Source: Oscillibacter valericigenes | GTDB lineage: Bacteria > Bacillota > Clostridia > Oscillospirales > Oscillospiraceae | NCBI RefSeq assembly: GCF_016902445.1 | Contig: NZ_JACSNX010000009.1 | Span: 1-64,000, forward strand | Direction of reading: 5' to 3' | DNA: 64,000 bases | Part shown: one piece after another, positions 51,205 to 58,971 of the stretch | Layout of the letters: each line of letters begins with the position of its first letter | Numbering within the stretch: position 1 is the first letter of the stretch | Position numbers and translations under genes: made by a program | Notes under the pieces: generated by a model | What the model was told of the DNA's origin: nothing | Database searches by the model: none | What the model saw: only the letters and a program-made list of their open reading frames with translations

Positions 51205-51324
51205 ATGGGCGCCCTATACGGATATTATCTCGCGTCAAATGGACATGTGGCCATCGATCGGGAAAAGGCAAACGTGTTGCGATGTTCCAGCTGGGCGCAA
51301 GCGATATTTCGCTTGCGCCCAGCT
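51205..51324 (+). pseudogene. Possible serine-recombinase fragment
   Basis: After GGAGAGGAG, ATG 51205 opens a short reading. Its first 26 residues (ALYGYYLASNGHVAIDREKANVLR) resemble the recombinase-domain segment of serine recombinases (PYGYxxxxxGxxxIdxeEAxxVR). It then runs straight into a strong terminator palindrome, so any protein would be cut off at about 30-40 residues. Probably a relic of an older element at this site. The match is by eye only. Confidence 0.35.
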
Positions 51325-51330
51325 TTTTTT
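51289..51330. terminator. Strong bidirectional terminator left of the mobile element
   Basis: AGCTGGGCGCAAGCGA/TCGCTTGCGCCCAGCT, 16-bp perfect arms with T7 after and usable in reverse. In the uninterrupted locus it would follow the sigma-like gene now at 59025-59500. Confidence 0.85.
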
Positions 51331-51410
51331 AAGGCCCAAAATCGCTGCCAGGCAGAATGCCCAGGCCTCACAGTTCTGTATCGAATAGATACTTAATTCT
51401 TAGTTTAGGT

Positions 51411-51430
51411 CAGTTTACAAGGAACTACAC
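51411..51430 (+). repeat. Left terminal inverted repeat of the IME
   Basis: Differs from the right end at one of 20 positions (A versus G) when the right end is inverted. The sequence just outside is TTTAGGT. Confidence 0.85.
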
Positions 51431-51454
51431 GCAGACCGTGAAACGGGCTGCTGA

Positions 51455-51503
51455 CAACAAACGGCGCTATGCTCCCGGCTGGGTGCATAGCACCTGTTTG
51501 TTG
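51455..51503. other. Long imperfect hairpin near the IME left end
   Basis: CAACAAAC...GTTTGTTG outer arms (51455-51462/51496-51503) and GCTATGC...GCATAGC inner arms. It may be a terminator shielding the element from host transcription or a single-strand hairpin active in transfer. Confidence 0.5.
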
Positions 51504-51543
51504 CGGGGGTTTCCAAAGGGGGCAGCGCCCCATTTGGCACACG

Positions 51544-51574
51544 ACTTTGCGGAGCAAAGTGTAGTGTGTTATAC
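51544..51574. other. oriT of the pMV158/MobV type
   Basis: ACTTTGC-gga-GCAAAGT hairpin followed by GTAGTGTGTTATAC. The pMV158 nic region is AAAGTATAGTG/TGTTATAC; here it reads AAAGTGTAGTG/TGTTATAC, putting the nick between 51566 and 51567. A MobV relaxase is encoded in the same element. Confidence 0.85.
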
Positions 51575-52153
51575 GCTCTGTCGGCGTTGCCCTGAAAATA
51601 CCGTTGCCGCCGGGGAGGGCAAGGGCATTTGACGCGGCAGGAAAGCAGGGCTTTGTTTGGGGCTGGTAAGCCGGAAACAAAGGGCTGATTTCAGCAGCAG
51701 ACAGGGCGTATTATGAAAGCCCCCGTCCCTCGTCCTCCGCCCCCGGCCTATGGGACAAAAAGTCCCAAAGCTCTGGACACCGTGACCAGATGTGTGGCCA
51801 CACTCCGGGAAAAGTAGCAGGACGGCAGGAAACCGTCAAGGCTGAAATGAATGGGCTGACGCCCGGCCTTGACCGTTCCCCGCCGCCCCGCTGGATGGGT
51901 GGACAAGGTGGCCAATCCCTAAAAGTGTTTGGCCGCACTCGTTCATTTTGGGGCCTTTCTTCTCCCAAAATTGAAATGGGCGGGAAAGCCCTAAAATGGC
52001 TTTCCCGCCTTGATTACCCATTAGCAAAGACGGGCGAGACTGTCAACGGCGGCGCTGAAAGCGCCGTTCATCTTGACCGTTGACTGGCTCGCCTGGCTTT
52101 GCTACTGCCCGTAAGAGATGGAAAAACAAGATGGAAAACAAGGTTAAAAATGG
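51575..52153. other. IME region without recognised genes
   Basis: Short readings exist (for example from ATG 51713, 34 codons) but none has both a ribosome site and a recognisable product. A 12-bp hairpin GGCGGGAAAGCC/GGCTTTCCCGCC (51979-52009) and GGCGGCGCT/AGCGCCGTT at about 52047-52067 may be transcription stops ahead of the efflux promoter. Confidence 0.55.
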
Positions 52154-52458
52154 TTGACAAGTCTATCGGATGTGTGTTATACTGTGCGACAGTTTGAGAT
52201 TGGAAGGAGGCTTACGTGTGTTAATTTGTGTACGCTAATAAGCAATAAAAAGTAGAAGTACCTTTCCACATGATGGTGGGCTTTTTTTGCGTGCGTATGC
52301 AAAGGAACACGTAGGTTTGACACGAGCAGTCTTTGAACTGTATCGTGGTGTTTTTTCGTGCTTTGTTGTTATGCAGGCGTCTGCCCTCTCTGTGGGACAA
52401 CGCCTGCTTTTTATTGCAGAAACAAAGGAACAATGCAATAAAAAAGGAGGTTCGCATT
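52154..52458 (+). promoter_or_regulatory. Promoter and attenuator leader of the efflux gene
   Basis: -35 TTGACA (52154-52159), 18 bp, -10 TATACT (52178-52183). The 270-nt leader has a ribosome site GGAAGGAGG near 52202 with tiny readings after it. One is TTG-TGT-ACG-CTA, nine codons ending TAG. A CCACATGATGGTGGGC-T7 stem lies at about 52268-52290, and a stronger terminator GCAGGCG...CGCCTGC-TTTTT at about 52374-52413. Leader peptide plus terminators before a Mef-type gene suggests induction by ribosome stalling. Confidence 0.65.
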
Positions 52459-53679
52459 ATGACCCAAAACAACAATTCATGGAGAAAAACTTATTTTACA
52501 CTTCTTGCCGGACAAGCAATATCCTTTATTAGCAGCGGTATTTTGCAAATGGCCATTATCTTTTATTTGGTTGCGAAAACTAATTCTGCAATCATATTGA
52601 CGGCGGCAACACTGATTGGATTTTTGCCGCAAGCCTGTTTAGGCCCGTTTGCAGGTGCTTTTGTTGACCGGCACAGCCGTAAAAGCGTAATGATTGGTGC
52701 GGATTTGATAATTGCCGCCGCTGGCGGTATTCTGGCGCTGGTGGCGTTTTACATGGAATTGCCCGTATGGTCTATTATGGTTGTCCTGTTAATCCGAAGT
52801 GCGGGAACTGCTTTTCATTCTCCAGCATTCAGCGCAGCAACACCTATGATTGTGCCAAAAGAGGAACTTACAAAATGCGCTGGTTACACGCAGACCATGC
52901 AAGCAGTAAGTGCGATTATCAGTCCAGCTGCCGCAGCGTTTTTATATGCTGTTTGGCCTCTTAATGCAATTATATTGTTAGATATTGTGGGTGCAATCCT
53001 TGCCTGTGTGACTGTTGCGATTTCGTCCATACCAACGCCTGAACTATGTCCAGAAACGAAAAGACAACAGTTTTTACAGGATATGAAAGAGGGGTATGTG
53101 GTATTAAAGCAAAACAGGGGCCTCTTTGCTCTGCTCTGGATTGGTGTAATTTATATGTTCTTTTATATGCCAATCAGTACGCTTTTTCCTCTCATCTGTA
53201 TGTCATACTTCAAAGGAACACCGGCCCATGCCTCTGCCGCTGAAATTGCTTTTGCGGTTGGTATGCTGCTTGGCGGAGTCATTCTGAGCATTTGGGGCGG
53301 TTTTAAGAAACGGCGGTACACCATCGGTCTTTCCGTTCTCCTGATGGGCGTTAGCAATATGCTCTCCGGGCTTTTGCCGCCAGACGCATTTCTTGTCTTT
53401 GTTGTGTGCTGTACTGTTATGGGAATTTCCGCTCCATTTTACGGTGTGCAAAATGCGATTTTTCAAGAAACGGTCAAACCAGAATATCTGGGGAGAGTTT
53501 TTTCTCTACTGACAAGCGCCGCTTCCCTCGCCATGCCGTTTGGCCTTGTCATTTCCGGGCCTCTGGCGGAGCGGCTGGGAGTTGAGAAATGGTTTGTCAT
53601 TTGCGGAATTGGCATTATCATCGTTGCGCTTGCCGTATTTTTACTACCCGGTTTGAGAGAGATTGACAATACGCAATAA
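52459..53679 (+). CDS. mef: MFS macrolide efflux transporter, Mef(A)-like
   Basis: 406 aa from ATG 52459 (AAAAAGGAGG upstream), the same length as Mef(A). Twelve membrane helices. Strings shared with Mef(A) as I recall it: ILQMAIIFYL, GADLIIAAAG, FYMELPVW, LTKCAGY, QNRGLFALL, YMFFYMPI, FVVCCTVMG and FQETVKPEYLGRVFSLL. It exports 14- and 15-membered macrolides by proton antiport, often with an Msr(D) ABC-F partner, which is absent here. Whether this divergent variant confers resistance is untested. It is the main cargo of the IME, controlled by an upstream attenuator. Confidence 0.87.
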   Translation: MTQNNNSWRKTYFTLLAGQAISFISSGILQMAIIFYLVAKTNSAIILTAATLIGFLPQACLGPFAGAFVDRHSRKSVMIGADLIIAAAGGILALVAFYMELPVWSIMVVLLIRSAGTAFHSPAFSAATPMIVPKEELTKCAGYTQTMQAVSAIISPAAAAFLYAVWPLNAIILLDIVGAILACVTVAISSIPTPELCPETKRQQFLQDMKEGYVVLKQNRGLFALLWIGVIYMFFYMPISTLFPLICMSYFKGTPAHASAAEIAFAVGMLLGGVILSIWGGFKKRRYTIGLSVLLMGVSNMLSGLLPPDAFLVFVVCCTVMGISAPFYGVQNAIFQETVKPEYLGRVFSLLTSAASLAMPFGLVISGPLAERLGVEKWFVICGIGIIIVALAVFLLPGLREIDNTQ

Positions 53680-53707
53680 TCAACTGCACCTTTTTCTATT
53701 ACTAAAC

Positions 53708-53761
53708 AAAATGCCTGGATGGTGGTTCTGAAAAACCAGAACCGCCGTTCAGGCATTTTTT
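53708..53761. terminator. Bidirectional terminator between mef and the XRE gene
   Basis: AAAATGCCTG...CAGGCATTTTTT outer arms and GGTGGTTCTG/CAGAACCGCC inner arms with an A5 loop. Confidence 0.9.
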
Positions 53762-54560
53762 ATCTTCGTCCTCTCTGCGGTTTTGGATTCTTCAGCAAGT
53801 CGGATTTTTCCGCAATCTTTTTCAGCCACTTCCGTTCTTCTACTGACAGCTTCCTAAAATTCAGCTTGAGCCGTTTGCAGATAAACGCCAAGTACGCTTG
53901 TTCCGTGTCGCTGTCCTGGCTGACGATTTCACCAGCAGTTTCCAGCATTTCTTTTAGCGGGTTATCCTCTGGGACGCTGAAAAAATCGTCCTTGTGTGTT
54001 TCCCGCAGAGCAAGGGCAATCCCGTTTATGTCCCGTTGTATCACATAGCGGCAAAACTCGTCCTCATCAATATGGGCGGTGATAAGCTGTCTTAACTGCG
54101 TATCACTCATGCCAGGATTATGCTTTTTTATAACAGTTGCGCTCATCGTGTCCACTATGGCGTTTGCACCCTGCGCCTGTTTCAGTGCCGTTCCGTTCAC
54201 ATAGATTTCAAGGTCAGCCATCAGCCGGGGGAAATCCGGGTGCGCCGCCAGCTCACACAGCAGGGTATTGTCTATCCTCCCGCTTTTCAGCAGGTCAATC
54301 ATTTCATCACTCAAACGCAGGTCTGCAAGATCGGCGTTTGGGTGATTTTTCATTTCAGACAGCCCCAGCAGATAATCAGCGGTCACACCGTAAAACTTCG
54401 CCAGCCGGATAAGGGCATAGTGGCTGATGTCCTTGAAGTCTTCCGTTTCGTAACTGCCCAGCGCAGACTTGGAAAGCCCGGTCTGCTCCGCAAGCTGCCC
54501 CAGCGTCAAGCCACGCTCCACACGTAGGTCTTTTAATCGCTCTTGTATGGATAAAGACAT
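53760..54560 (-). CDS. XRE-family helix-turn-helix regulator
   Basis: 266 aa from ATG 54560 (AAGGAGGGTGAAT upstream). The N-terminal HTH_3 domain (residues 5-65: IQERLKDLRVERGLTLGQLAEQTGLSKSALGSYE, LIRLAKFYGVTADYLLGL) is followed by a long uncharacterised C-terminal region with charged helices. The architecture is typical of regulators carried on clostridial mobile elements. Targets may be element genes. A 14-bp perfect inverted repeat lies 34 bp upstream. Confidence 0.88.
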   Translation of the reverse strand: MSLSIQERLKDLRVERGLTLGQLAEQTGLSKSALGSYETEDFKDISHYALIRLAKFYGVTADYLLGLSEMKNHPNADLADLRLSDEMIDLLKSGRIDNTLLCELAAHPDFPRLMADLEIYVNGTALKQAQGANAIVDTMSATVIKKHNPGMSDTQLRQLITAHIDEDEFCRYVIQRDINGIALALRETHKDDFFSVPEDNPLKEMLETAGEIVSQDSDTEQAYLAFICKRLKLNFRKLSVEERKWLKKIAEKSDLLKNPKPQRGRR

Positions 54561-54593
54561 ATTCACCCTCCTTGCTAGCTCAACGAAAGAGAA

Positions 54594-54630
54594 GCCGTTA
54601 TGCTATGTACTATGCTCATAGCATAACGGC
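54594..54630. promoter_or_regulatory. 14-bp perfect inverted repeat upstream of the XRE gene
   Basis: GCCGTTATGCTATG/CATAGCATAACGGC with a 9-nt centre, between the XRE gene and the small gene at 54639. It has no T-run in either direction, so an operator for the XRE protein is more likely than a terminator. Confidence 0.5.
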
Positions 54631-54638
54631 ATAGGCAT

Positions 54639-54902
54639 TTACAGTTTTATTTTACCATTTGCTACATCTTCACGAAATTTATCAACAAGCTTCGCTGTCA
54701 GCTTGGATTTACCGTAGTGTTCAAGTACAAAAGTACGATAACTTTTTCCATCTACAAGCACATCACTTTTTCTGGTCAACAACCAATTTCCGTTACCTCC
54801 TCCCTGTTCTCTAATATTCCAGTCTTTCCCATATCTTTTATAGATTTCATCTTTTTTACCTTGAACAGACATTGATTCGCTTGGAATATAAACAATTTGC
54901 AT
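54639..54902 (-). CDS. Small hypothetical protein of the IME
   Basis: 87 aa, AAAGGAGGAGC upstream of ATG 54902. Unrecognised, basic, soluble: it opens IVYIPSESMSVQGKKDEIYKRYG and contains GNWLLTRKSDVLVDGKSYRTFVLEHYG. Strongly AT-rich. Its place next to the XRE gene suggests a co-regulated accessory protein. No toxin or antitoxin motif was recognised. Confidence 0.6.
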   Translation of the reverse strand: MQIVYIPSESMSVQGKKDEIYKRYGKDWNIREQGGGNGNWLLTRKSDVLVDGKSYRTFVLEHYGKSKLTAKLVDKFREDVANGKIKL

Positions 54903-55130
54903 AATAGCTCCTCCTTTATTTTGTGCAAGAAGACCAGAAACCTGAATTTGTCTTTTATCTTTTTTTGATTATATCACAAATCCGAGAGCGTGGAAATAGG
55001 GAGTTTTTCAGGCTGATTTCCTACCTCTTGGATATACGGCACAGGCGGTCAAAAAGGTGTAGACTTGGGATAGTTCATCGATGGACAAGCACCTTGGAAA
55101 CAGAACACGCCAAAGAAAACGGAGGGACGC
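54903..55130. other. Intergenic region of the IME
   Basis: No gene. AT-rich sequence holding the divergent start regions of the gene at 54639 (minus) and the Cys-rich gene at 55131 (plus). No clear -35/-10 pair was chosen. Confidence 0.4.
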
Positions 55131-55544
55131 ATGAGCAAAAGACCCTATCAACACCTGCCGCCGCTGGAACACAGGCCGGACGGCTCCCCCTACCGCATAA
55201 CCCCGCCCCAGAAGAGACGAGCCAGCGGCCTGATACGCCGGGAGTGCTGCAACTGCGAGGACGGAAACTGCCTTGCGCTGGACGATGGCGACACCTGCGC
55301 CTGTCCGCAGATGATTTCGTTCTCCGTCTGCTGCAAGTGGTTCCGCTGGGCGGTCTTGCCGCTGGACAGGACGCTGGAAGCGGAGATTTACCGGGACAGG
55401 GACTTGAAACGCTGTGCGGAGTGCGGCGGTGTGTTCGTCCCGAAGTCCAACCGGGGCAAATACTGCCCGGACTGCGCCGCCAGAGTTCACAGGCGGCAGA
55501 AAACAGAAAGTGAACGGAAAAGGAGGTCTGCTGTGGACAGTTAA
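55131..55544 (+). CDS. Cysteine-rich VLP domain protein
   Basis: 137 aa, ACGGAGGG upstream of ATG 55131. Clustered cysteines: RRECCNCEDGNCLALDDGDTC, CPQMISFSVCCKWFRWAVLPLD, and a C-terminal zinc ribbon CAECGGVFVPKSNRGKYCPDC. The SVCCKWFRWAVLPLD core gives the Cys_rich_VLP family its name. Common next to repA and mob genes on Firmicute integrative elements; probably zinc-binding, role unknown. Confidence 0.85.
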   Translation: MSKRPYQHLPPLEHRPDGSPYRITPPQKRRASGLIRRECCNCEDGNCLALDDGDTCACPQMISFSVCCKWFRWAVLPLDRTLEAEIYRDRDLKRCAECGGVFVPKSNRGKYCPDCAARVHRRQKTESERKRRSAVDS

Positions 55545-55655
55545 GAGCGGGAAAAGCCTTGATTTGCAAGGCTCCGCAAGCCCTCAACCGGGGCGGCTGG
55601 TATCATTTATCATTCGCCCCGGAAAACGGGCCTCTAACCGTCCACAAAACACGCT

Positions 55656-56051
55656 ATGACAAACACGATTTATATTCACCAGCCGGAAAAGGCGTTCAGT
55701 TTCACCCGGCTCCCCAATTTCCTTTTTGAAGCACCCACATTCCAGCCCTTGAGCAACGAAGCGAAGGTGCTGTATGCCTTTGTCCTGCGCCGGGCGGAGT
55801 TGTCCCGGAAGAACGGCTGGGCGGACGAGTACGGGCGGGTCTACCTGTACTACCCCATCTGCGAGGTGGTCGCTTTGCTCCGCTGCGGGCGGCAGAAAGC
55901 GGTCAACACCCTGCGGGAGTTGCAGTATGCGGGGCTGGTGGAAATCCAGAAACAGGGCTGTGGAAAACCCAACCGCATTTACCCGAAATCCTATGAAGCG
56001 GTTCCAAACACCGACTTCAAGAAATCCGGTTATGGTACGCCGGAGGGCTGA
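55656..56051 (+). CDS. RepA_N-type replication initiator, N-terminal domain only
   Basis: 131 aa. FTRLPNFLFEAPTFQPLSNEAKVLYAFVLRRAELSRKNGW, VYLYYPICEVVALLRCGRQKAVNTLRELQYAGLVEI and GKPNRIYPKSYE are the RepA_N winged-helix domain. Longer relatives carry a C-terminal DUF6017 domain. Here reading ends after GYGTPEG, and degenerate repA-like codons (EVRKSDGI then a stop) continue in the gap to 56224, suggesting loss of the tail. It may drive element copy during transfer. No strong ribosome site precedes ATG 55656. Confidence 0.82.
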   Translation: MTNTIYIHQPEKAFSFTRLPNFLFEAPTFQPLSNEAKVLYAFVLRRAELSRKNGWADEYGRVYLYYPICEVVALLRCGRQKAVNTLRELQYAGLVEIQKQGCGKPNRIYPKSYEAVPNTDFKKSGYGTPEG

Positions 56052-56224
56052 AAACCGTACTTGGCGAGTACGAAAATCAATCCTCTTGAAGTACGGAAAT
56101 CTGACGGTATATAGAAATACAGAGATTAAAACCATCTATTTACATTCATTCCATTCCAATCCTATCAGAGATATTTTCGGCGGGAAAACCCGCCGGAAAG
56201 GAATGGAATGGGGAAAGGAGTTCA

Positions 56225-57169
56225 ATGGCACAACACGCAATTTTGCGATTTGAGAAGCACAAGGGCCACCCGGCGGGGCCGCTGGAAGCCCACCATGAAC
56301 GGAAAAAGGAGCAGTACGCCAGCAACCCGGACATTGACACCAGCCGGAGCAAGTACAATTTCCACATCGTCAAGCCGGATGGCCGCTACTACCATTTCAT
56401 TCAGAGCCGCATCGAGCAGGCCAGATGCCGCACCCGCAAGGACAGCACTCGGTTTGTGGACACGCTGATTACCGCCAGCCCGGAGTTTTTCAAGGGCAAG
56501 TCCCCAAAGGAGATAGCGGCCTACTTCCAGAGGGCGGCGGACTTCCTCATTGACCGGGTGGGCCGGGAGAACATCGTTTCGGCTATGGTACACATGGATG
56601 AAAAAACGCCCCATCTGCACTTGGTCTTTGTGCCGCTGACAAAGGACAACCGCCTGTGCGCCAAAGAAATTATCGGCAACCGGGCCAATCTGACGAAGTG
56701 GCAGGACGATTTTCACGCCTGTATGGTGGAGCAGTACCCCGACCTGGAGCGTGGGGAAAGCGCCAGCAAGACGGGCCGGAAGCATATCCCCACCCGGCTG
56801 TTCAAACAGGCGGTCAACCTCTCCAAACAGGCGAGGGCCATTGAAGCGGTTCTCTCCGGCATTACCCCGCTGAACGCCGGAAAGAAGAAAGAGGAAGCCC
56901 TCTCCATGCTGAAAAAGTGGTTTCCGCAGATGGAGAACTTCTCCGGGCAACTGAAAAAATACAAGGTCACAATCAATGACTTGTTAGCGGAAAATGAAAA
57001 GCTGGAAGTCAGGGCAAAGGCCAGCGAAAAAGGCAAGATGAATGACACGATGGAACGGGCGAAGTTAAAAAGCGAACTGGACGATATGCGGCGGCTGGTT
57101 GACCGTATCCCGCCGGAGATTTTAGCGGAACTGAAACGGCAACAGCGGCAGCATGGAAAGGAAAGGTGA
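56225..57169 (+). CDS. mobV: MobV-family relaxase (Mob/Pre)
   Basis: 314 aa, GGAAAGGAG upstream of ATG 56225. N-terminal AILRFEKHKG, and the metal/catalytic motif HMDEKTPHLHLVF with His123, Asp125, Glu126, His130 and His132 (HxDE...PHxH of MobV). A coiled C-terminal third starts at about residue 240 (LKKYKVTINDLLAENEKLEVRAKAS). It should nick the oriT found at 51566/51567 and lead transfer with a helper conjugation system. Confidence 0.92.
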   Translation: MAQHAILRFEKHKGHPAGPLEAHHERKKEQYASNPDIDTSRSKYNFHIVKPDGRYYHFIQSRIEQARCRTRKDSTRFVDTLITASPEFFKGKSPKEIAAYFQRAADFLIDRVGRENIVSAMVHMDEKTPHLHLVFVPLTKDNRLCAKEIIGNRANLTKWQDDFHACMVEQYPDLERGESASKTGRKHIPTRLFKQAVNLSKQARAIEAVLSGITPLNAGKKKEEALSMLKKWFPQMENFSGQLKKYKVTINDLLAENEKLEVRAKASEKGKMNDTMERAKLKSELDDMRRLVDRIPPEILAELKRQQRQHGKER

Positions 57170-57365
57170 TCTTATAAGTAATATCAGATACAAAAAGGAA
57201 ATCGAAATCGTGACTTTTCAGGGAAAGGAAATCACACTGGAAAATCTCTCCCCGGTGTTCACGCCGGAACAGGAAGCAGCCAAACGCCGGGAACTGGAAC
57301 AGCAGCTTTATGAGGTGTTCCGCAAGTACGCCGACAAGCGGGAGAGTGAGGAAGCCGGGACATAA
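57153..57365 (+). CDS. Small IME protein overlapping mobV
   Basis: 70 codons from ATG 57153, or shorter from GTG 57210 (VTFQGKEITLENLSPVF), which has AAAGGAAA upstream. Highly charged and helical at the C-terminus (EQEAAKRRELEQQLYEVFRKYADKRESEE). Unrecognised; the position between mobV and the recombinase suggests a transfer or excision accessory. Confidence 0.6.
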   Translation: MERKGDLISNIRYKKEIEIVTFQGKEITLENLSPVFTPEQEAAKRRELEQQLYEVFRKYADKRESEEAGT

Positions 57366-57459
57366 GGTTTTCCAAACCCATCATTGATTTGCGGGGCTGC
57401 TGGCGGTATAATAGAACTGTCAGCAGCTCCGTTTCTTTTTTAAGAAAAGGAGCGACAAT

Positions 57460-58971
57460 ATGAACAATCGGATAGACGCAATCTATGCAAGACAATCGGT
57501 AGACAAAAAGGACAGCATTTCCATTGAAAGCCAGATTGAATTTTGCAAATACGAGTTGAAAGGCGGTAACTGCAAGGAATACACAGACAAAGGGTACAGC
57601 GGCAAGAACACAGACCGTCCGAAGTTTCAAGAACTGGTGCGGGACATCAAGCGGGGCTTGATTGCAAAGGTCGTGGTTTACAAGCTCGACCGTATCAGCC
57701 GTTCCATTCTGGACTTTGCCAACATGATGGAGCTGTTCCAGCAGTACAATGTGGAGTTTGTGTCCTCTACGGAAAAGTTTGATACCTCCACGCCGATGGG
57801 ACGGGCCATGCTGAATATCTGTATCGTGTTCGCCCAGCTTGAACGGGAAACGATACAGAAGCGGGTAACGGACGCTTACTACTCCCGCAGTCAGCGGGGC
57901 TTTAAGATGGGCGGGAAAGCCCCTTACGGCTTCCATACGGAGCCTATCAAGATGGACGGTATCAACACAAAGAAGCTGGTGGTAAACCCGGAGGAAGCGG
58001 CCAATATCCGGCTGATGTTTGAGATGTACGCCCAGCCCACAACTTCCTACGGGGACATTACCCGGTACTTTGCCGAACAGGGGATTTTGTTCCATGGCAA
58101 AGAGCTGATACGCCCCACGCTGGCGCAGATGTTACGCAATCCTGTCTATGTGCAGGCAGACCTTGATGTGTACGAATTTTTCAAAAGTCAAGGTACAGTC
58201 ATTGTCAATGACGTTGCCGATTTTACGGGCATGAACGGCTGCTATCTGTATCAAGGGCGAGATGTAAAGGCCAGCAAGAAAAACGACTTAAAAGACCAAA
58301 TGCTGGTACTGGCTCCCCATGAGGGTATCGTCCCCTCCGACACCTGGCTGACCTGCCGCAAGAAGCTGATGAACAACATGAAAATCCAGTCTGCCCGGAA
58401 AGCCACCCACACATGGCTGGCAGGAAAAATCAAGTGCGGGAATTGCGGGTATGCTCTTATGAGTATCTACAATCCCTCCGGCAAACAGTATCTCCGCTGC
58501 ACGAAACGGCTGGACAATAAAAGCTGTCCTGGCTGTGGGAAAATCATCACTTCGGAACTGGAAGCGGTTGTTTATCAGCAGATGGTAAAGAAGCTGGCAA
58601 GCTACAAGACGCTGACAGGAAAAAAGAAAGCGGCAAAGGCAAACCCGAAAATCACCGCCCTGCAAGTGGAACTTGCCCATGTAGACAGCGAGATTGAAAA
58701 GCTGGTGGACAGTCTGACGGGGGCAAACAATGTCCTGTTCTCCTATGTGAATGTGAAGATAGCGGAACTGGACGGGCGCAAGCAGGAACTTCTGGCAAGG
58801 ATAGCGGAGTTGACTGTGGAGGCCATCAGCCCGGAACAGGTCAGCCAGATTTCCGGCTACCTCGATACCTGGGAGAATGTATCTTTTGATGACAAGCGGC
58901 GTGTGGTGGATTTGATGATCACCACCATAGCCGCCACAAGCGACAGCTTGAACATCACATGGAAAATCTGA
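57460..58971 (+). CDS. Large serine recombinase (integrase of the IME)
   Basis: 503 aa, AAAAGGAGCGAC before ATG 57460. The resolvase catalytic domain has the nucleophile Ser13 in YARQSVDKKDS, YSGKNTDRPKF, VYKLDRISRSILDF and the E-helix region GRAMLNICIVFAQLERETI. The recombinase domain starts GKAPYGFHTE (about residue 150). The zinc ribbon CGNCGYALM...CTKR...CPGC (about 327-360) and a coiled-coil motif follow, ending ITWKI. It integrates and excises the element at attP/attB through the 20-bp dyad ends. It ends 33 bp inside the right terminal repeat, the usual location. Confidence 0.93.
   Translation: MNNRIDAIYARQSVDKKDSISIESQIEFCKYELKGGNCKEYTDKGYSGKNTDRPKFQELVRDIKRGLIAKVVVYKLDRISRSILDFANMMELFQQYNVEFVSSTEKFDTSTPMGRAMLNICIVFAQLERETIQKRVTDAYYSRSQRGFKMGGKAPYGFHTEPIKMDGINTKKLVVNPEEAANIRLMFEMYAQPTTSYGDITRYFAEQGILFHGKELIRPTLAQMLRNPVYVQADLDVYEFFKSQGTVIVNDVADFTGMNGCYLYQGRDVKASKKNDLKDQMLVLAPHEGIVPSDTWLTCRKKLMNNMKIQSARKATHTWLAGKIKCGNCGYALMSIYNPSGKQYLRCTKRLDNKSCPGCGKIITSELEAVVYQQMVKKLASYKTLTGKKKAAKANPKITALQVELAHVDSEIEKLVDSLTGANNVLFSYVNVKIAELDGRKQELLARIAELTVEAISPEQVSQISGYLDTWENVSFDDKRRVVDLMITTIAATSDSLNITWKI

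Noticed and set aside
51790-52083. A 97-codon plus-strand frame in the left part of the IME
   Set aside because: No ribosome site, no recognisable domain, and it spans a strong hairpin. Kept as non-coding.
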